This document shows, one piece after another, positions 15,559-22,875 of a stretch of 36,077 bases of DNA. The stretch's first letter is position 1; every line of letters starts with the position of its first letter. A model generated the notes under the pieces. It was not told the DNA's origin. It worked only from the letters and a program-made list of their open reading frames with translations, and searched no databases. Location: the NCBI GenBank assembly GCA_937877535.1, contig CALFJF010000026.1:1-36077 (forward strand), written 5' to 3'. The DNA is from an uncultured Treponema sp. Lineage in GTDB: Bacteria > Spirochaetota > Spirochaetia > Treponematales > Treponemataceae. Both the position numbers and the translations under genes were made by a program.

Positions 15559-16587
15559 ATGCAAGAGCACAAAAAATTTGACCTTATCACGTTCGGAGAA
15601 ACGATGCTTCGGCTTTCGCCACCCGCAAACGGACGCATTTTTAGAAGCGACGTTTTTGAAAAACACGCAGGCGGCGCGGAATTGAACGTTGCTTCGGGTG
15701 TGTCGCTTTTGGGACTGCGTTCAGGGATTATCACGCGACTTCCGCGAAACGAATTGGGAACGTTCGTCAAAAATCGAATTCGATTTTCTTCGGTTTCCGA
15801 TGATTTTATAATTTACGACGAGTCGCCCGAAGCGCGGCTTGGAATCTACTATTACGAAAACGGCGCATATCCTCGAAAACCGACCGTTGTCTACGACCGC
15901 CGCCATTCGTCAATCACAAAAATCAAAATGGAAGAAATCCCCGAAGACATTTACGGAAAAGCGCGAATGTTTTACACGTCGGGAATTACGCTTGCGCTTT
16001 CTGAAAACACGCGAGTGCTTGCTCTTGAACTCATAAAAAAATTCAAGGCGGCGGGGGCGGAAATCGCGTTCGACGTGAATTATCGCGCGAATTTGTGGGA
16101 CGAAGAAACGGCACGAACGACGATTCAAAAAATCCTTCCATTCGTGGACGTGCTTTTTATTTCTGAAGAAAGTTGCCGCCGAATGTTCCAAAAAACGGGA
16201 AGCCTTGAAGATATGCACCGCGAGTTTTGCCGCGACTTTCCGAATATTCGATTTATTGCGTCAAGCGAGCGTGAAGTCATCAGTCCAAAAATCCATTCGT
16301 TTACGTCGCTTATCTATTCAAAAGAAGAGGATATGTTTTACACTGAAGAGCCATACAAAGATATTGACGTTGTTGACCGAATCGGAAGTGGCGACGCATA
16401 CTGTTCGGGCGTATTGTTTGGACTTTTGAAATACGACGACCCTAAAAAAGCGATGGAGTTTGGAAATGCAACGTGCGCCACAAAAAACACGATTGCAGGC
16501 GACCTTCCGCTTTCGGATTTCAACGAAATTTCTTCGATTATCAAAGCGCATCAATCAAAAGGAAAGCAATCGGAAATGAACCGATAA
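15559..16587 (+). CDS. kdgK: 2-dehydro-3-deoxygluconokinase (PfkB family)
   Basis: KdgK phosphorylates 2-keto-3-deoxygluconate with ATP, the step before aldol cleavage in uronate breakdown. The ATG at 15559 is preferred over 15547 because GGAG (15549-15552) then sits at the right distance. The 342-residue protein shows PfkB signatures: FGETMLRLSPP near the N-terminus, GGAELNVASGVSLLG at about 36-50, substrate-loop residues RLGIYYYENG, AFDVNYRANLW at about 170-180, and the C-terminal ATP/catalytic motif DRIGSGDAYCSGVLFG with the catalytic Asp. A role in galacturonate use fits uxaB about 10 kb away. The upstream 160 bases hold an AT-rich promoter-like stretch without a clear pair of hexamers. 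A terminator follows. Confidence 0.9.
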   Translation: MQEHKKFDLITFGETMLRLSPPANGRIFRSDVFEKHAGGAELNVASGVSLLGLRSGIITRLPRNELGTFVKNRIRFSSVSDDFIIYDESPEARLGIYYYENGAYPRKPTVVYDRRHSSITKIKMEEIPEDIYGKARMFYTSGITLALSENTRVLALELIKKFKAAGAEIAFDVNYRANLWDEETARTTIQKILPFVDVLFISEESCRRMFQKTGSLEDMHREFCRDFPNIRFIASSEREVISPKIHSFTSLIYSKEEDMFYTEEPYKDIDVVDRIGSGDAYCSGVLFGLLKYDDPKKAMEFGNATCATKNTIAGDLPLSDFNEISSIIKAHQSKGKQSEMNR

Positions 16588-16590
16588 AAC

Positions 16591-16638
16591 AAAACGCCCT
16601 TCCGCTGCTTTTGCAAAAATGGCAGAAGGGCGTTTTTC
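16591..16638 (+). terminator. rho-independent terminator of kdgK
   Basis: AAAACGCCCTTC (16591-16602) pairs with GAAGGGCGTTTT (16625-16636), with T residues following. The loop is long and partly self-pairing. Confidence 0.85.
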
Positions 16639-16668
16639 TCGATTTTCTAAAAAATCCTGCGTTTTTTG

Positions 16669-16719
16669 TTTACTAATTTTTGCTCCCGCGATATAATCTA
16701 CCTTATTAGTAGGAAATTA
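16669..16719 (+). promoter_or_regulatory. Rrf2 gene promoter and putative autoregulatory site
   Basis: TATAAT (16692-16697), with TTTACT (16669-16674) 17 bases upstream, makes the promoter. CTTATTAGTAGGAAATT (16702-16718) follows around the expected start and shares CTTA and TAGGAAATT with the region before cysK. The GGAAATT part resembles the right half of CymR-type boxes. This is inference from two sites. Confidence 0.6.
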
Positions 16720-16737
16720 GGAAAATCAGGAAGTCGT

Positions 16738-17175
16738 ATGAAAATTTCAACTCGCGGAAGATACGCCCTCCGCTTTATGATTGACCTCGCACAGCATGAC
16801 AGTGGTGATTTTATTGCGCTCAAAGACGTTTCGGCGCGGCAGGAAATCTCCATAAAATACCTTGAGCAAATCACGGCACTTTTGAGCAAATTTGGACTTT
16901 TGCAAAGCGTTCGCGGTCCTCAAGGCGGATATAAACTTTCAAAGCGACCATCAGATTATAAAATCGGAGAAATCCTCAAAATTACGGAAGGAAGTCTTTC
17001 TCCCATCGCTTGCCTTGAAACGGAAGTAAACACGTGTCCCAAAAAAGACGATTGCCACACGTACTCGCTTTGGCAAGGACTAAAGCGAGTTATTGACGAA
17101 TATCTTGACAGCGTTACGCTCGAAGACCTCGTGAACAAAAACACCGAAGAAGACAATTTTATGTATATGATTTGA
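16738..17175 (+). CDS. Rrf2-family transcriptional regulator (CymR/IscR-like)
   Basis: The start is the ATG at 16738 (MKISTRGRYALRFMIDLA); earlier in-frame codons lie in the promoter. The 145-residue protein has the winged helix of Rrf2 regulators, including SIKYLEQITALLSKFGLLQSVRGPQGGY. A cysteine cluster CLETEVNTCPKKDDC at about residues 93-107 resembles the Fe-S ligands of IscR, though the first spacing is longer (seven residues rather than five). LWQGLKRVIDEYLDSVTLEDLV is the usual dimerisation end. It directly precedes cysK, and both share an upstream motif, so it probably controls cysteine synthesis and itself in response to sulfur or cluster status. Confidence 0.92.
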   Translation: MKISTRGRYALRFMIDLAQHDSGDFIALKDVSARQEISIKYLEQITALLSKFGLLQSVRGPQGGYKLSKRPSDYKIGEILKITEGSLSPIACLETEVNTCPKKDDCHTYSLWQGLKRVIDEYLDSVTLEDLVNKNTEEDNFMYMI

Positions 17176-17222
17176 AATAAAATAAAACCTACTTTTTCGA
17201 TAGATTTTTATGGAAAAAATGC

Positions 17223-17278
17223 TTGACAAATAAAAATGAATTGACTATTCTATTTTCATACTTAACCGATAGGAAATT
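17223..17278 (+). promoter_or_regulatory. cysK: cysK promoter with Rrf2-type motif
   Basis: TTGACA (17223-17228), 17 bases, then TATTCT (17246-17251) form a good sigma-70-type promoter. CTTAACCGATAGGAAATT (17261-17278) lies downstream of the expected start and shares CTTA and TAGGAAATT with the Rrf2 gene's own promoter region. Binding there would block transcription. The regulator assignment is inferred. Confidence 0.75.
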
Positions 17279-17293
17279 GCTTGGAGGCATATT

Positions 17294-18229
17294 ATGGCAG
17301 AAAACATTGCAAAAAAAATCACCGACCTTGTTGGAAAAACTCCGCTTTTGGAGTTGTCGAATCTCGAAGCGAAACTCGCTCTCAAAGTGCGACTTCTTGC
17401 AAAACTTGAGTATTTTAATCCAGCGGGAAGTGTCAAAGACCGAATCGCAAAGGCTATGATTGATGACGCGCTTGCGACTGGCAAAATCACAAAGGATTCT
17501 GTCATCATTGAGCCGACAAGTGGCAACACGGGCATTGGACTTGCAAGCGTTGCGGCAAGTTACGGCATTAGAATCATTCTTACGATGCCAGAAACGATGA
17601 GCGTGGAGCGAAGAAATCTTTTGAAAGCGTATGGCGCGGAACTCGTTTTGACGGACGGCTCAAAAGGAATGAAAGGGGCAATCGCAAAGGCTGAAGAACT
17701 TGCGGCAAGCACTCCAAACAGTTTTATTCCAGGGCAGTTTGTGAATCCTGTAAATCCCAAAACGCATCTTGAAACAACTGGACCTGAAATCTGGAACGAT
17801 ACAGACGGAAAAGTCGATTATTTTATTGCAGGCGTTGGCACGGGCGGTACGCTCTCTGGAGTTGGAAAATTCCTCAAAGGAAACAAATCTGACGTAAAAA
17901 TTATTGCCGTTGAGCCAAAAACGTCGCCCGTTCTTTCCGAAGGTCGTCCAGGACCGCACAAAATTCAAGGAATCGGAGCGGGATTTGTGCCAAAAACGCT
18001 CGACACGTCGATTTACGACGAAATCATAACCGTTGACAACGACGATGCGTTCAAAACGGGCAAAGAACTTGGAAAAGCAGAAGGATTTTTGACGGGAATC
18101 TCGTCGGGCGCGGCTCTTTGGGCAGCATTGCAAGTTGCAAAAAGACCAGAAGCGGAAGGAAAAACAATCGTCGTTTTGCTTCCCGATTCTGGCGACCGCT
18201 ATCTTTCTACCGCACTTTTTGCGGAGTAA
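17294..18229 (+). CDS. cysK: cysteine synthase A (O-acetylserine sulfhydrylase)
   Basis: CysK makes cysteine from O-acetylserine and sulfide using pyridoxal phosphate. The 311-residue protein has the family's opening ITDLVGKTPLLELSN, the PLP-lysine motif NPAGSVKDRIA (Lys near residue 47), the substrate loop EPTSGNTGIGLA at about 76-87, the glycine-rich PLP phosphate loop GVGTGGTLSG at about 180-189, and GISSGAALWAA with LPDSGDRYLST near the end. It follows GGAGG with an eight-base spacing. An Rrf2 regulator gene is directly upstream and both promoter regions carry the same motif, so regulation by that protein is likely. Confidence 0.96.
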   Translation: MAENIAKKITDLVGKTPLLELSNLEAKLALKVRLLAKLEYFNPAGSVKDRIAKAMIDDALATGKITKDSVIIEPTSGNTGIGLASVAASYGIRIILTMPETMSVERRNLLKAYGAELVLTDGSKGMKGAIAKAEELAASTPNSFIPGQFVNPVNPKTHLETTGPEIWNDTDGKVDYFIAGVGTGGTLSGVGKFLKGNKSDVKIIAVEPKTSPVLSEGRPGPHKIQGIGAGFVPKTLDTSIYDEIITVDNDDAFKTGKELGKAEGFLTGISSGAALWAALQVAKRPEAEGKTIVVLLPDSGDRYLSTALFAE

Positions 18230-18239
18230 TCGATAATTT

Positions 18240-18258
18240 GGAAACTCGGTCAGTTTCC
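18240..18258. repeat. CGGTC-loop hairpin, copy A
   Basis: GGAAACT (18240-18246) pairs with AGTTTCC (18252-18258) around CGGTC. The core AACTCGGTCA is shared with the hairpin at 20864-20901, so this may be a dispersed element. It lies between the cysK stop codon and its terminator. Confidence 0.5.
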
Positions 18259-18277
18259 GAACTCGTTTAATCAAACA

Positions 18278-18300
18278 AAACCTCCGTTTTTCGGAGGTTT
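18278..18300. terminator. bidirectional rho-independent terminator
   Basis: AAACCTCCG (18278-18286) pairs with CGGAGGTTT (18292-18300). It separates cysK from the convergent methyltransferase gene and can serve both. Confidence 0.88.
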
Positions 18301-18304
18301 CTGT

Positions 18305-19069
18305 TTAGCGCGAAAAAATATTGCGACTTTCGTACAGGATAATCGCCGCTGCTTGAGCGACGTTCAAACTTTCGAGTTTTCCATACCCTCCTGATGGAAT
18401 CCTAACAAGATAGTCGCAATTTTCACGCACTTCACGCGAAATGCCATTTTCTTCGTTTCCAAGAACGATAAGCGCACCTTTTTTTGTACAGAATTTTGAG
18501 ATTTCCGACACGTTTTTATTTGCACGGACTTCCGTTCCAATTCTAACCATTTTTCCGTTCATCGCCGAAAGCAATCGTACAAGTGAATGTGCCGAATAGA
18601 TTTCCACCGATTCCATTCCGCCTTCCGCCACTCGATACGTTGCAGTTGAAATGGAACTTTGCGCCGCGTCAAGCGAAATAACGATATTTTTTACGCCAAA
18701 AAACGCCGCGCTTCTGACAATCGCGCCAAGATTGTTCGCGTTTCCGATTCTGTCAAGAATGAGCGCACTCTCCCCGTTTTTTATCCAATCATCGGTCGTG
18801 CTTGTTTTTAGCGGCGCAATGTCTGGAGGAGAAATCATCGCGACCACGCCTTGATGATGCACAGTTCCTGAAAGTTTTTCCAAATCCTCAGCCTCAACCA
18901 GATTGTACGGCACGTGTTTTGAGGCAAGAAAACTCAAAAAAGAAGAAAATCGACGTTTATGCTCTTCCGTGAAATAAAAACGGCGGACACGCTCTCCGTG
19001 ATTTTCCACGAGCGCATTTACGGCAGAAAGACCGCAAATGGCAAGTTCATTGTTTAGTTTGTTTTTCAT
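18305..19069 (-). CDS. TrmH/SpoU-family RNA 2'-O-methyltransferase (RlmB-like)
   Basis: The start is taken as the ATG at 19069 (MKNKLNNELAICGLSAV); the longer frame to 19117 reads through the neighbour's terminator. The 254-residue protein has an N-terminal substrate-binding part (residues 8-80, ending HHQGVVAMI) and a SPOUT domain. The domain contains ILDRIGNANNLGAIVRSAAFFG (motif 1, about 105-126), IVLGNEENGIS (motif 2) and RIPSGGYGKLESLNVAQAAAI (motif 3). It is expected to methylate a ribose in 23S rRNA or a tRNA. RlmB is the closest named relative, but the exact target cannot be fixed from sequence. No Shine-Dalgarno is visible before the start. Confidence 0.9.
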   Translation of the reverse strand: MKNKLNNELAICGLSAVNALVENHGERVRRFYFTEEHKRRFSSFLSFLASKHVPYNLVEAEDLEKLSGTVHHQGVVAMISPPDIAPLKTSTTDDWIKNGESALILDRIGNANNLGAIVRSAAFFGVKNIVISLDAAQSSISTATYRVAEGGMESVEIYSAHSLVRLLSAMNGKMVRIGTEVRANKNVSEISKFCTKKGALIVLGNEENGISREVRENCDYLVRIPSGGYGKLESLNVAQAAAIILYESRNIFSR

Positions 19070-19106
19070 GTGAAAAATAGTACAGAAAAATTGACAAAAA
19101 AACAGC

Positions 19107-19137
19107 AAAAAAGGCATCCGTAAAGGATGCCTTTTTT
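19107..19137. terminator. rho-independent terminator of the ABC transporter operon
   Basis: GGCATCC (19113-19119) pairs with GGATGCC (19125-19131), flanked by A- and T-tracts on both sides. It lies downstream of the solute-binding protein gene, which is read leftwards. Confidence 0.92.
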
Positions 19138-19161
19138 GTTAAAGCGTTTTAACTGCAAAAA

Positions 19162-20775
19162 CTACTTGATGTAGCGGTTTTCCCGTGCGGTTTCAATGCC
19201 CTTCTTTTCCCATTCCGCGCCACCGAGTTTGTTGAACTCGTCGAGGAACGAAGCCCAATTCTCTTTGGTCAACTCGCGCTTTCCAGTGAAGAACTCAACA
19301 ACGCCCTGCTGATAGAAGCGGTCAAGGTCAGCACCTGGCTGTGGCATTTTGTCCTGTCCGATACAAGCCGTCCACGGTTTTGACTGCATTGTGCGGAGAA
19401 CTTCAAGACCATTGATAGTCTTCTTTGAAACCTCTGTAACGTAAGTCGGATAGCGAGAAGCCAACTCGATGTCAGAGTTATAGTAGACCATGTTGCGAAG
19501 TTGCGTGAGTGGTTGAGCCGCAGAGTTCGTATAAGCCTGACTTGGGTCTGCAAGACCTTCTGCAGTCGGAACGCCCTGTGCATTTTTCACGTAGTTCTTT
19601 CCTTCTTCGCCCCAGCCGAGGAGGAAGTATCCTTCGTCGCTTGACATCCATTCAAGGAGTTTAGCGATTGCAGGAATCTTTCCTGCGTCCGCCGCTCTCT
19701 GAGAAACAGCGTAGATTCGATATGACTGCGAGTAAGTTCCAACAGAAGATTTGCCGTTTGGTCCAACTGGCGGATTTACGATAACCCATGAACCTTCTGG
19801 GAAGTTCTTGTCAAACGGAGCATAGTTAGATTTTGAAGAATATGCAGCGTTCTGTTCGCGCATAATTCCAAAGCGTCCTTGTTTCCAAGCAGCGCGGAAA
19901 TCGTCTTTCTTGTAAGCGAGCCAGTTCGGGTCGATTACTTTGTCATCAACGATTTTCTTGAAGAACTCCATTGCGTCATAGTACTCTGGTTTGTTGATGT
20001 TAAGTCCTGCGGTTTCTGCAGAAGCGAGATTCCACGTTCCAGCGACTCCGAAAGCACCAAAAATCGGGTCAAAGCGGCGACCAAGACCTTCGTTTGTGGC
20101 AGAAACTTCAAGGTAGCCACCGATTCCGTAAGTATCGTCTTTGCCGTTCTTGTCTGGGTCGCTGTAAGTGAATTCGTGCATAACTTTGAGGAACTCGTCA
20201 GTCGTTTTTGGAATTGAAAGTCCAAGATTGTCGAGCCAGTCTTTGCGAATCAAAACACCTTCGTTGCGAACGATTGAACCAGGCTGCGCAAGTCCATACG
20301 AATGTGTAACGGTTTTTCCTTTTTCAGTTACGGTAAATGAAGTAAACGCTTTTGCATCAGCATCGTAGAGTTTTGATGTTCGATTTGGCATCAAATCATA
20401 AATCTCGTCAACATTTGCAAGCAACTGGTTCTCAACAAGTCGTGGAAGAACTTTGTTTGAAACCATGAAAATGTCGGGAAGCGCATTCGCCGCACCCGCA
20501 GCGTTGATTTTCTGGTCTTGGTCGTTTTCCGATGAAGGAAGAGCTGACATATTGAGATTGATGTTCAACTTCTGTTTGATAATGTCGTAGCCGACCCAAT
20601 TTGACGGTGGTGGTCCTGCTTCGGTAACAGCCGCGCCGTACCAAAGTTCAATATCCACCGGCTTGTCGCTTGCCTTTGGAGCAGAAGCCGCTCCGTCATT
20701 CTTCTGGCAAGAATCAAGCGACGCGATTGAAAGAATCGTTGCGGCAAGCGCAAGATTTTTTATCATGTTTCTCAT
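19162..20775 (-). CDS. ABC transporter solute-binding lipoprotein (LplA-like)
   Basis: The start is the ATG at 20775, five bases after AGGAGG, not the upstream in-frame codon at 20826. The 537-residue protein has a lipoprotein signal with cysteine at about residue 23 (SLDSC). The mature part resembles the large family-1 sugar-binding proteins paired with LplB/LplC-type permeases: VDIELWYGAAV, LPDIFMVSNK, GVLIRKDWLDNLGLSIPKTTDEFLKVM, GRFGIMREQ and WMSSDEGYFLLGWGEEGKNY. It captures a carbohydrate for the two permeases encoded upstream. The neighbourhood (uxaB, kdgK) suggests a uronate-containing sugar. A hairpin in the 153-base gap after the permease gene may allow higher expression. No ATPase gene is present, as is common for this type. 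Confidence 0.92.
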   Translation of the reverse strand: MRNMIKNLALAATILSIASLDSCQKNDGAASAPKASDKPVDIELWYGAAVTEAGPPPSNWVGYDIIKQKLNINLNMSALPSSENDQDQKINAAGAANALPDIFMVSNKVLPRLVENQLLANVDEIYDLMPNRTSKLYDADAKAFTSFTVTEKGKTVTHSYGLAQPGSIVRNEGVLIRKDWLDNLGLSIPKTTDEFLKVMHEFTYSDPDKNGKDDTYGIGGYLEVSATNEGLGRRFDPIFGAFGVAGTWNLASAETAGLNINKPEYYDAMEFFKKIVDDKVIDPNWLAYKKDDFRAAWKQGRFGIMREQNAAYSSKSNYAPFDKNFPEGSWVIVNPPVGPNGKSSVGTYSQSYRIYAVSQRAADAGKIPAIAKLLEWMSSDEGYFLLGWGEEGKNYVKNAQGVPTAEGLADPSQAYTNSAAQPLTQLRNMVYYNSDIELASRYPTYVTEVSKKTINGLEVLRTMQSKPWTACIGQDKMPQPGADLDRFYQQGVVEFFTGKRELTKENWASFLDEFNKLGGAEWEKKGIETARENRYIK

Positions 20776-20863
20776 CTTTTCCTCCTGAAATGAAACATTT
20801 TTATATAAATTCCGCCATTCGCTCATTTTTTGGAATGACGGAACTTTTGCCTCTGAAATTAGT

Positions 20864-20901
20864 AGATTTATTCAAAAACTCGGTCAATTTCTGAATAAAT
20901 C
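20864..20901. repeat. inverted repeat between permease and binding-protein genes
   Basis: GATTTATTCA (20864-20873) pairs perfectly with TGAATAAATC (20892-20901). The loop holds AACTCGGTCA, shared with the hairpin at 18240. Lacking a T-tract, it is more likely an mRNA-processing or stability hairpin or a dispersed repeat than a terminator. Confidence 0.6.
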
Positions 20902-20928
20902 CATTATATCAAATTCCTTATTTTTTAA

Positions 20929-21822
20929 TCATCCCTTCACAGAACCGAGCATTGTACCCTTTGTGAAGTACTTTTGGATAAACGGATACGCGAGCATCAT
21001 CGGAATTGCAGAAAGGAATACCGATGCCGCCTTAATTGCCTGAACGGAAGCATCTCCAAACGCATTTGCGTCCAAGTTTTCACCCATTGCACTTCCAAGA
21101 AGAATGTTGCGCAAAAGAATTGGCATTGGCTGGAGCGCAGACTCGTTGATGTAAAGAAGCGGATGCATAAAGTCGTTCCAGTAACCAACTGCGTAATACA
21201 AACCAATCGTCATAATAATTGGCTTTGAAAGTGGCAAAATAATCGAAAGAAGCACGTACCATTCCGCCGCGCCGTCGATTCGTGCCGACTCTTTGAGCGA
21301 TTCTGGTATTCCTTCAAAGAATCCACGCATGATAAGACAGTTGTATGTTCCGATTGCACCTGGAACAAAAATCGAAGCGAGGTGGTTTGTCAAACCCAAA
21401 CTTGTAATGACAAGGTAAGTTGGGATAACACCAATATTGAACAAATACGGAATCAAAACGAAATAGTTGAGCAATTTGCGACCGGGCAAATCATGCACTG
21501 ACATACAATACGACATCGGAATCGTAAGCGAAAGCGATGTAACTACACCAAAAAGCATGATTTTGAGCGAGTTCCAAAATGCAAGGATGAATCCGTTGTT
21601 TCCAAGGAGTGCTCCATACGCAGAAGCGTCCCATTTCCAAGGTACCAAAAGAAATTTGTCAAAAACAGAGCCGCGATAACCGTTTGGTGTAACAGATTGC
21701 GTTATCGTAGCGAGCATTGGAATTGCAATTACAAGTCCAATGAATACAAGAAAAACGGTCACACAAATAAAGAATGCGCGGTCGCCTCCTGTCAATTTTA
21801 CAGTATTCGGTTTCTTTGCCAT
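20929..21822 (-). CDS. carbohydrate ABC transporter permease (LplC/YtcP-like)
   Basis: The 297-residue inner-membrane protein has six predicted hydrophobic segments. The first is FFICVTVFLVFIGLVIAIPML at about residues 16-36. The EAA loop appears as ESLKESARIDGAAEWYVLLSIILPLSKPII at about 178-207, which contacts the ATPase. The C-terminus, MLAYPFIQKYFTKGTMLGSVKG, is typical of the YtcP/LplC type. The start follows AGGAG. It lies 36 bases downstream of the first permease and forms a heterodimer with it. The shared energising ATPase (MsmX type) must be encoded elsewhere. Confidence 0.94.
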   Translation of the reverse strand: MAKKPNTVKLTGGDRAFFICVTVFLVFIGLVIAIPMLATITQSVTPNGYRGSVFDKFLLVPWKWDASAYGALLGNNGFILAFWNSLKIMLFGVVTSLSLTIPMSYCMSVHDLPGRKLLNYFVLIPYLFNIGVIPTYLVITSLGLTNHLASIFVPGAIGTYNCLIMRGFFEGIPESLKESARIDGAAEWYVLLSIILPLSKPIIMTIGLYYAVGYWNDFMHPLLYINESALQPMPILLRNILLGSAMGENLDANAFGDASVQAIKAASVFLSAIPMMLAYPFIQKYFTKGTMLGSVKG

Positions 21823-21858
21823 GATTTTTCTCCTAACTTTCTCTCTTTTTAATTTTGA

Positions 21859-22800
21859 CTACAGCAACGAAGAATCCGCCAACTTCTTAACGACCTTGTT
21901 GGATACCATGACGAGCAACATTCCGATAACACCTTTGAAGATACCGACTGCCGTTGCAAGCGCGAACTTAAATTCCAAAAGACCTTGGCGATACACCCAA
22001 GTATCAATGATGTCAGCAACTGAAAGAACAGGAGTTGAATAAAGCATGAACATTTGGTTGAAACCCGCGTCAAGAATCGTTCCGAGTTTAAGAAGAACAA
22101 CCGTAACAATAACAGGTTTGATTGAAGGAATTGTAATGTACCAAACGCGCTGCACCGCAGACGCGCCTTCGACCATGGCTGCTTCAAAAAGCGACGGGTC
22201 AATTCCCATGAGAGCCGCAATAAAGATAATTGCCGCCCATCCCATTTCCTTCCATGCGTCGGAAAGAATAACGATAACAGGGAACGTTTTTGTACTTGTC
22301 AAAAAGTCAACCGTTTCACCGCCAAAAAATTTGATAACGTCATTTACAAGACCGTCGCCAGGAGCAAGCAGTGCAAGCAAAATACCGTACATAATAACCC
22401 AAGAAAGGAAGTGCGGAAGATACGCGAGCGTTTGAACAACTCGTCGAAGTACGTCTCTTGTACACTCGTAGAGTGCAACAGAAAGAATGATTGAAAGCGG
22501 AACTGATACACACAATTTTGCAAGACTGTACAAAATCGTGTTTCTCAATAATTCCCCGAAGTAGAACGAATGAAAAAACGCGATAAAATTGTCGAATCCG
22601 ACCCACGCGCTTCCCCACACGCCCTGTTTTGGGAAAAACTGCTTGAATGCTATCTGCCCATTTACAATCGGTCCGTATTTTAAAATCGTATAATACACGA
22701 CCGGTACGATGAGCAGCGCATAAACGGAAAAATGTCTCTTCACGTCTTTCCAAAGGTCTTTTTTTGGAGCCTGAAGAACCGTCGTTTCTTGTGCGTTCAT
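21859..22800 (-). CDS. carbohydrate ABC transporter permease (LplB-like)
   Basis: The 313-residue protein begins after GAGGTAAGAT and has a cytoplasmic N-terminus followed by six membrane segments (first at about residues 23-45, HFSVYALLIVPVVYYTI). The sequences GQIAFKQFFPKQGVWGSAWVGFDNFIAFF and YLPHFLSWVIMYGI are typical of LplB-type permeases. The EAA loop is PSLFEAAMVEGASAVQRVWYITIPSIKPVI at about 201-230. It is the first transporter gene after the giant regulator, 75 bases away on the same strand. Confidence 0.94.
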   Translation of the reverse strand: MNAQETTVLQAPKKDLWKDVKRHFSVYALLIVPVVYYTILKYGPIVNGQIAFKQFFPKQGVWGSAWVGFDNFIAFFHSFYFGELLRNTILYSLAKLCVSVPLSIILSVALYECTRDVLRRVVQTLAYLPHFLSWVIMYGILLALLAPGDGLVNDVIKFFGGETVDFLTSTKTFPVIVILSDAWKEMGWAAIIFIAALMGIDPSLFEAAMVEGASAVQRVWYITIPSIKPVIVTVVLLKLGTILDAGFNQMFMLYSTPVLSVADIIDTWVYRQGLLEFKFALATAVGIFKGVIGMLLVMVSNKVVKKLADSSLL

Positions 22801-22875
22801 ATCTTACCTCAATTTTTTTAGCGACAATCGCCATGAATGTGTCTATATCTTATTGCACAAAAATGAATCTGTAAA

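Noticed and set aside
17660..18274. A 204-residue open frame on the minus strand opposite cysK
   Set aside because: It is antisense to a perfectly conserved CysK, has an Arg/Phe/Cys-rich composition without motifs, and no ribosome binding site. The same applies to other long antisense frames in the AT-skewed genes, such as 14795-15379 opposite rsmG.
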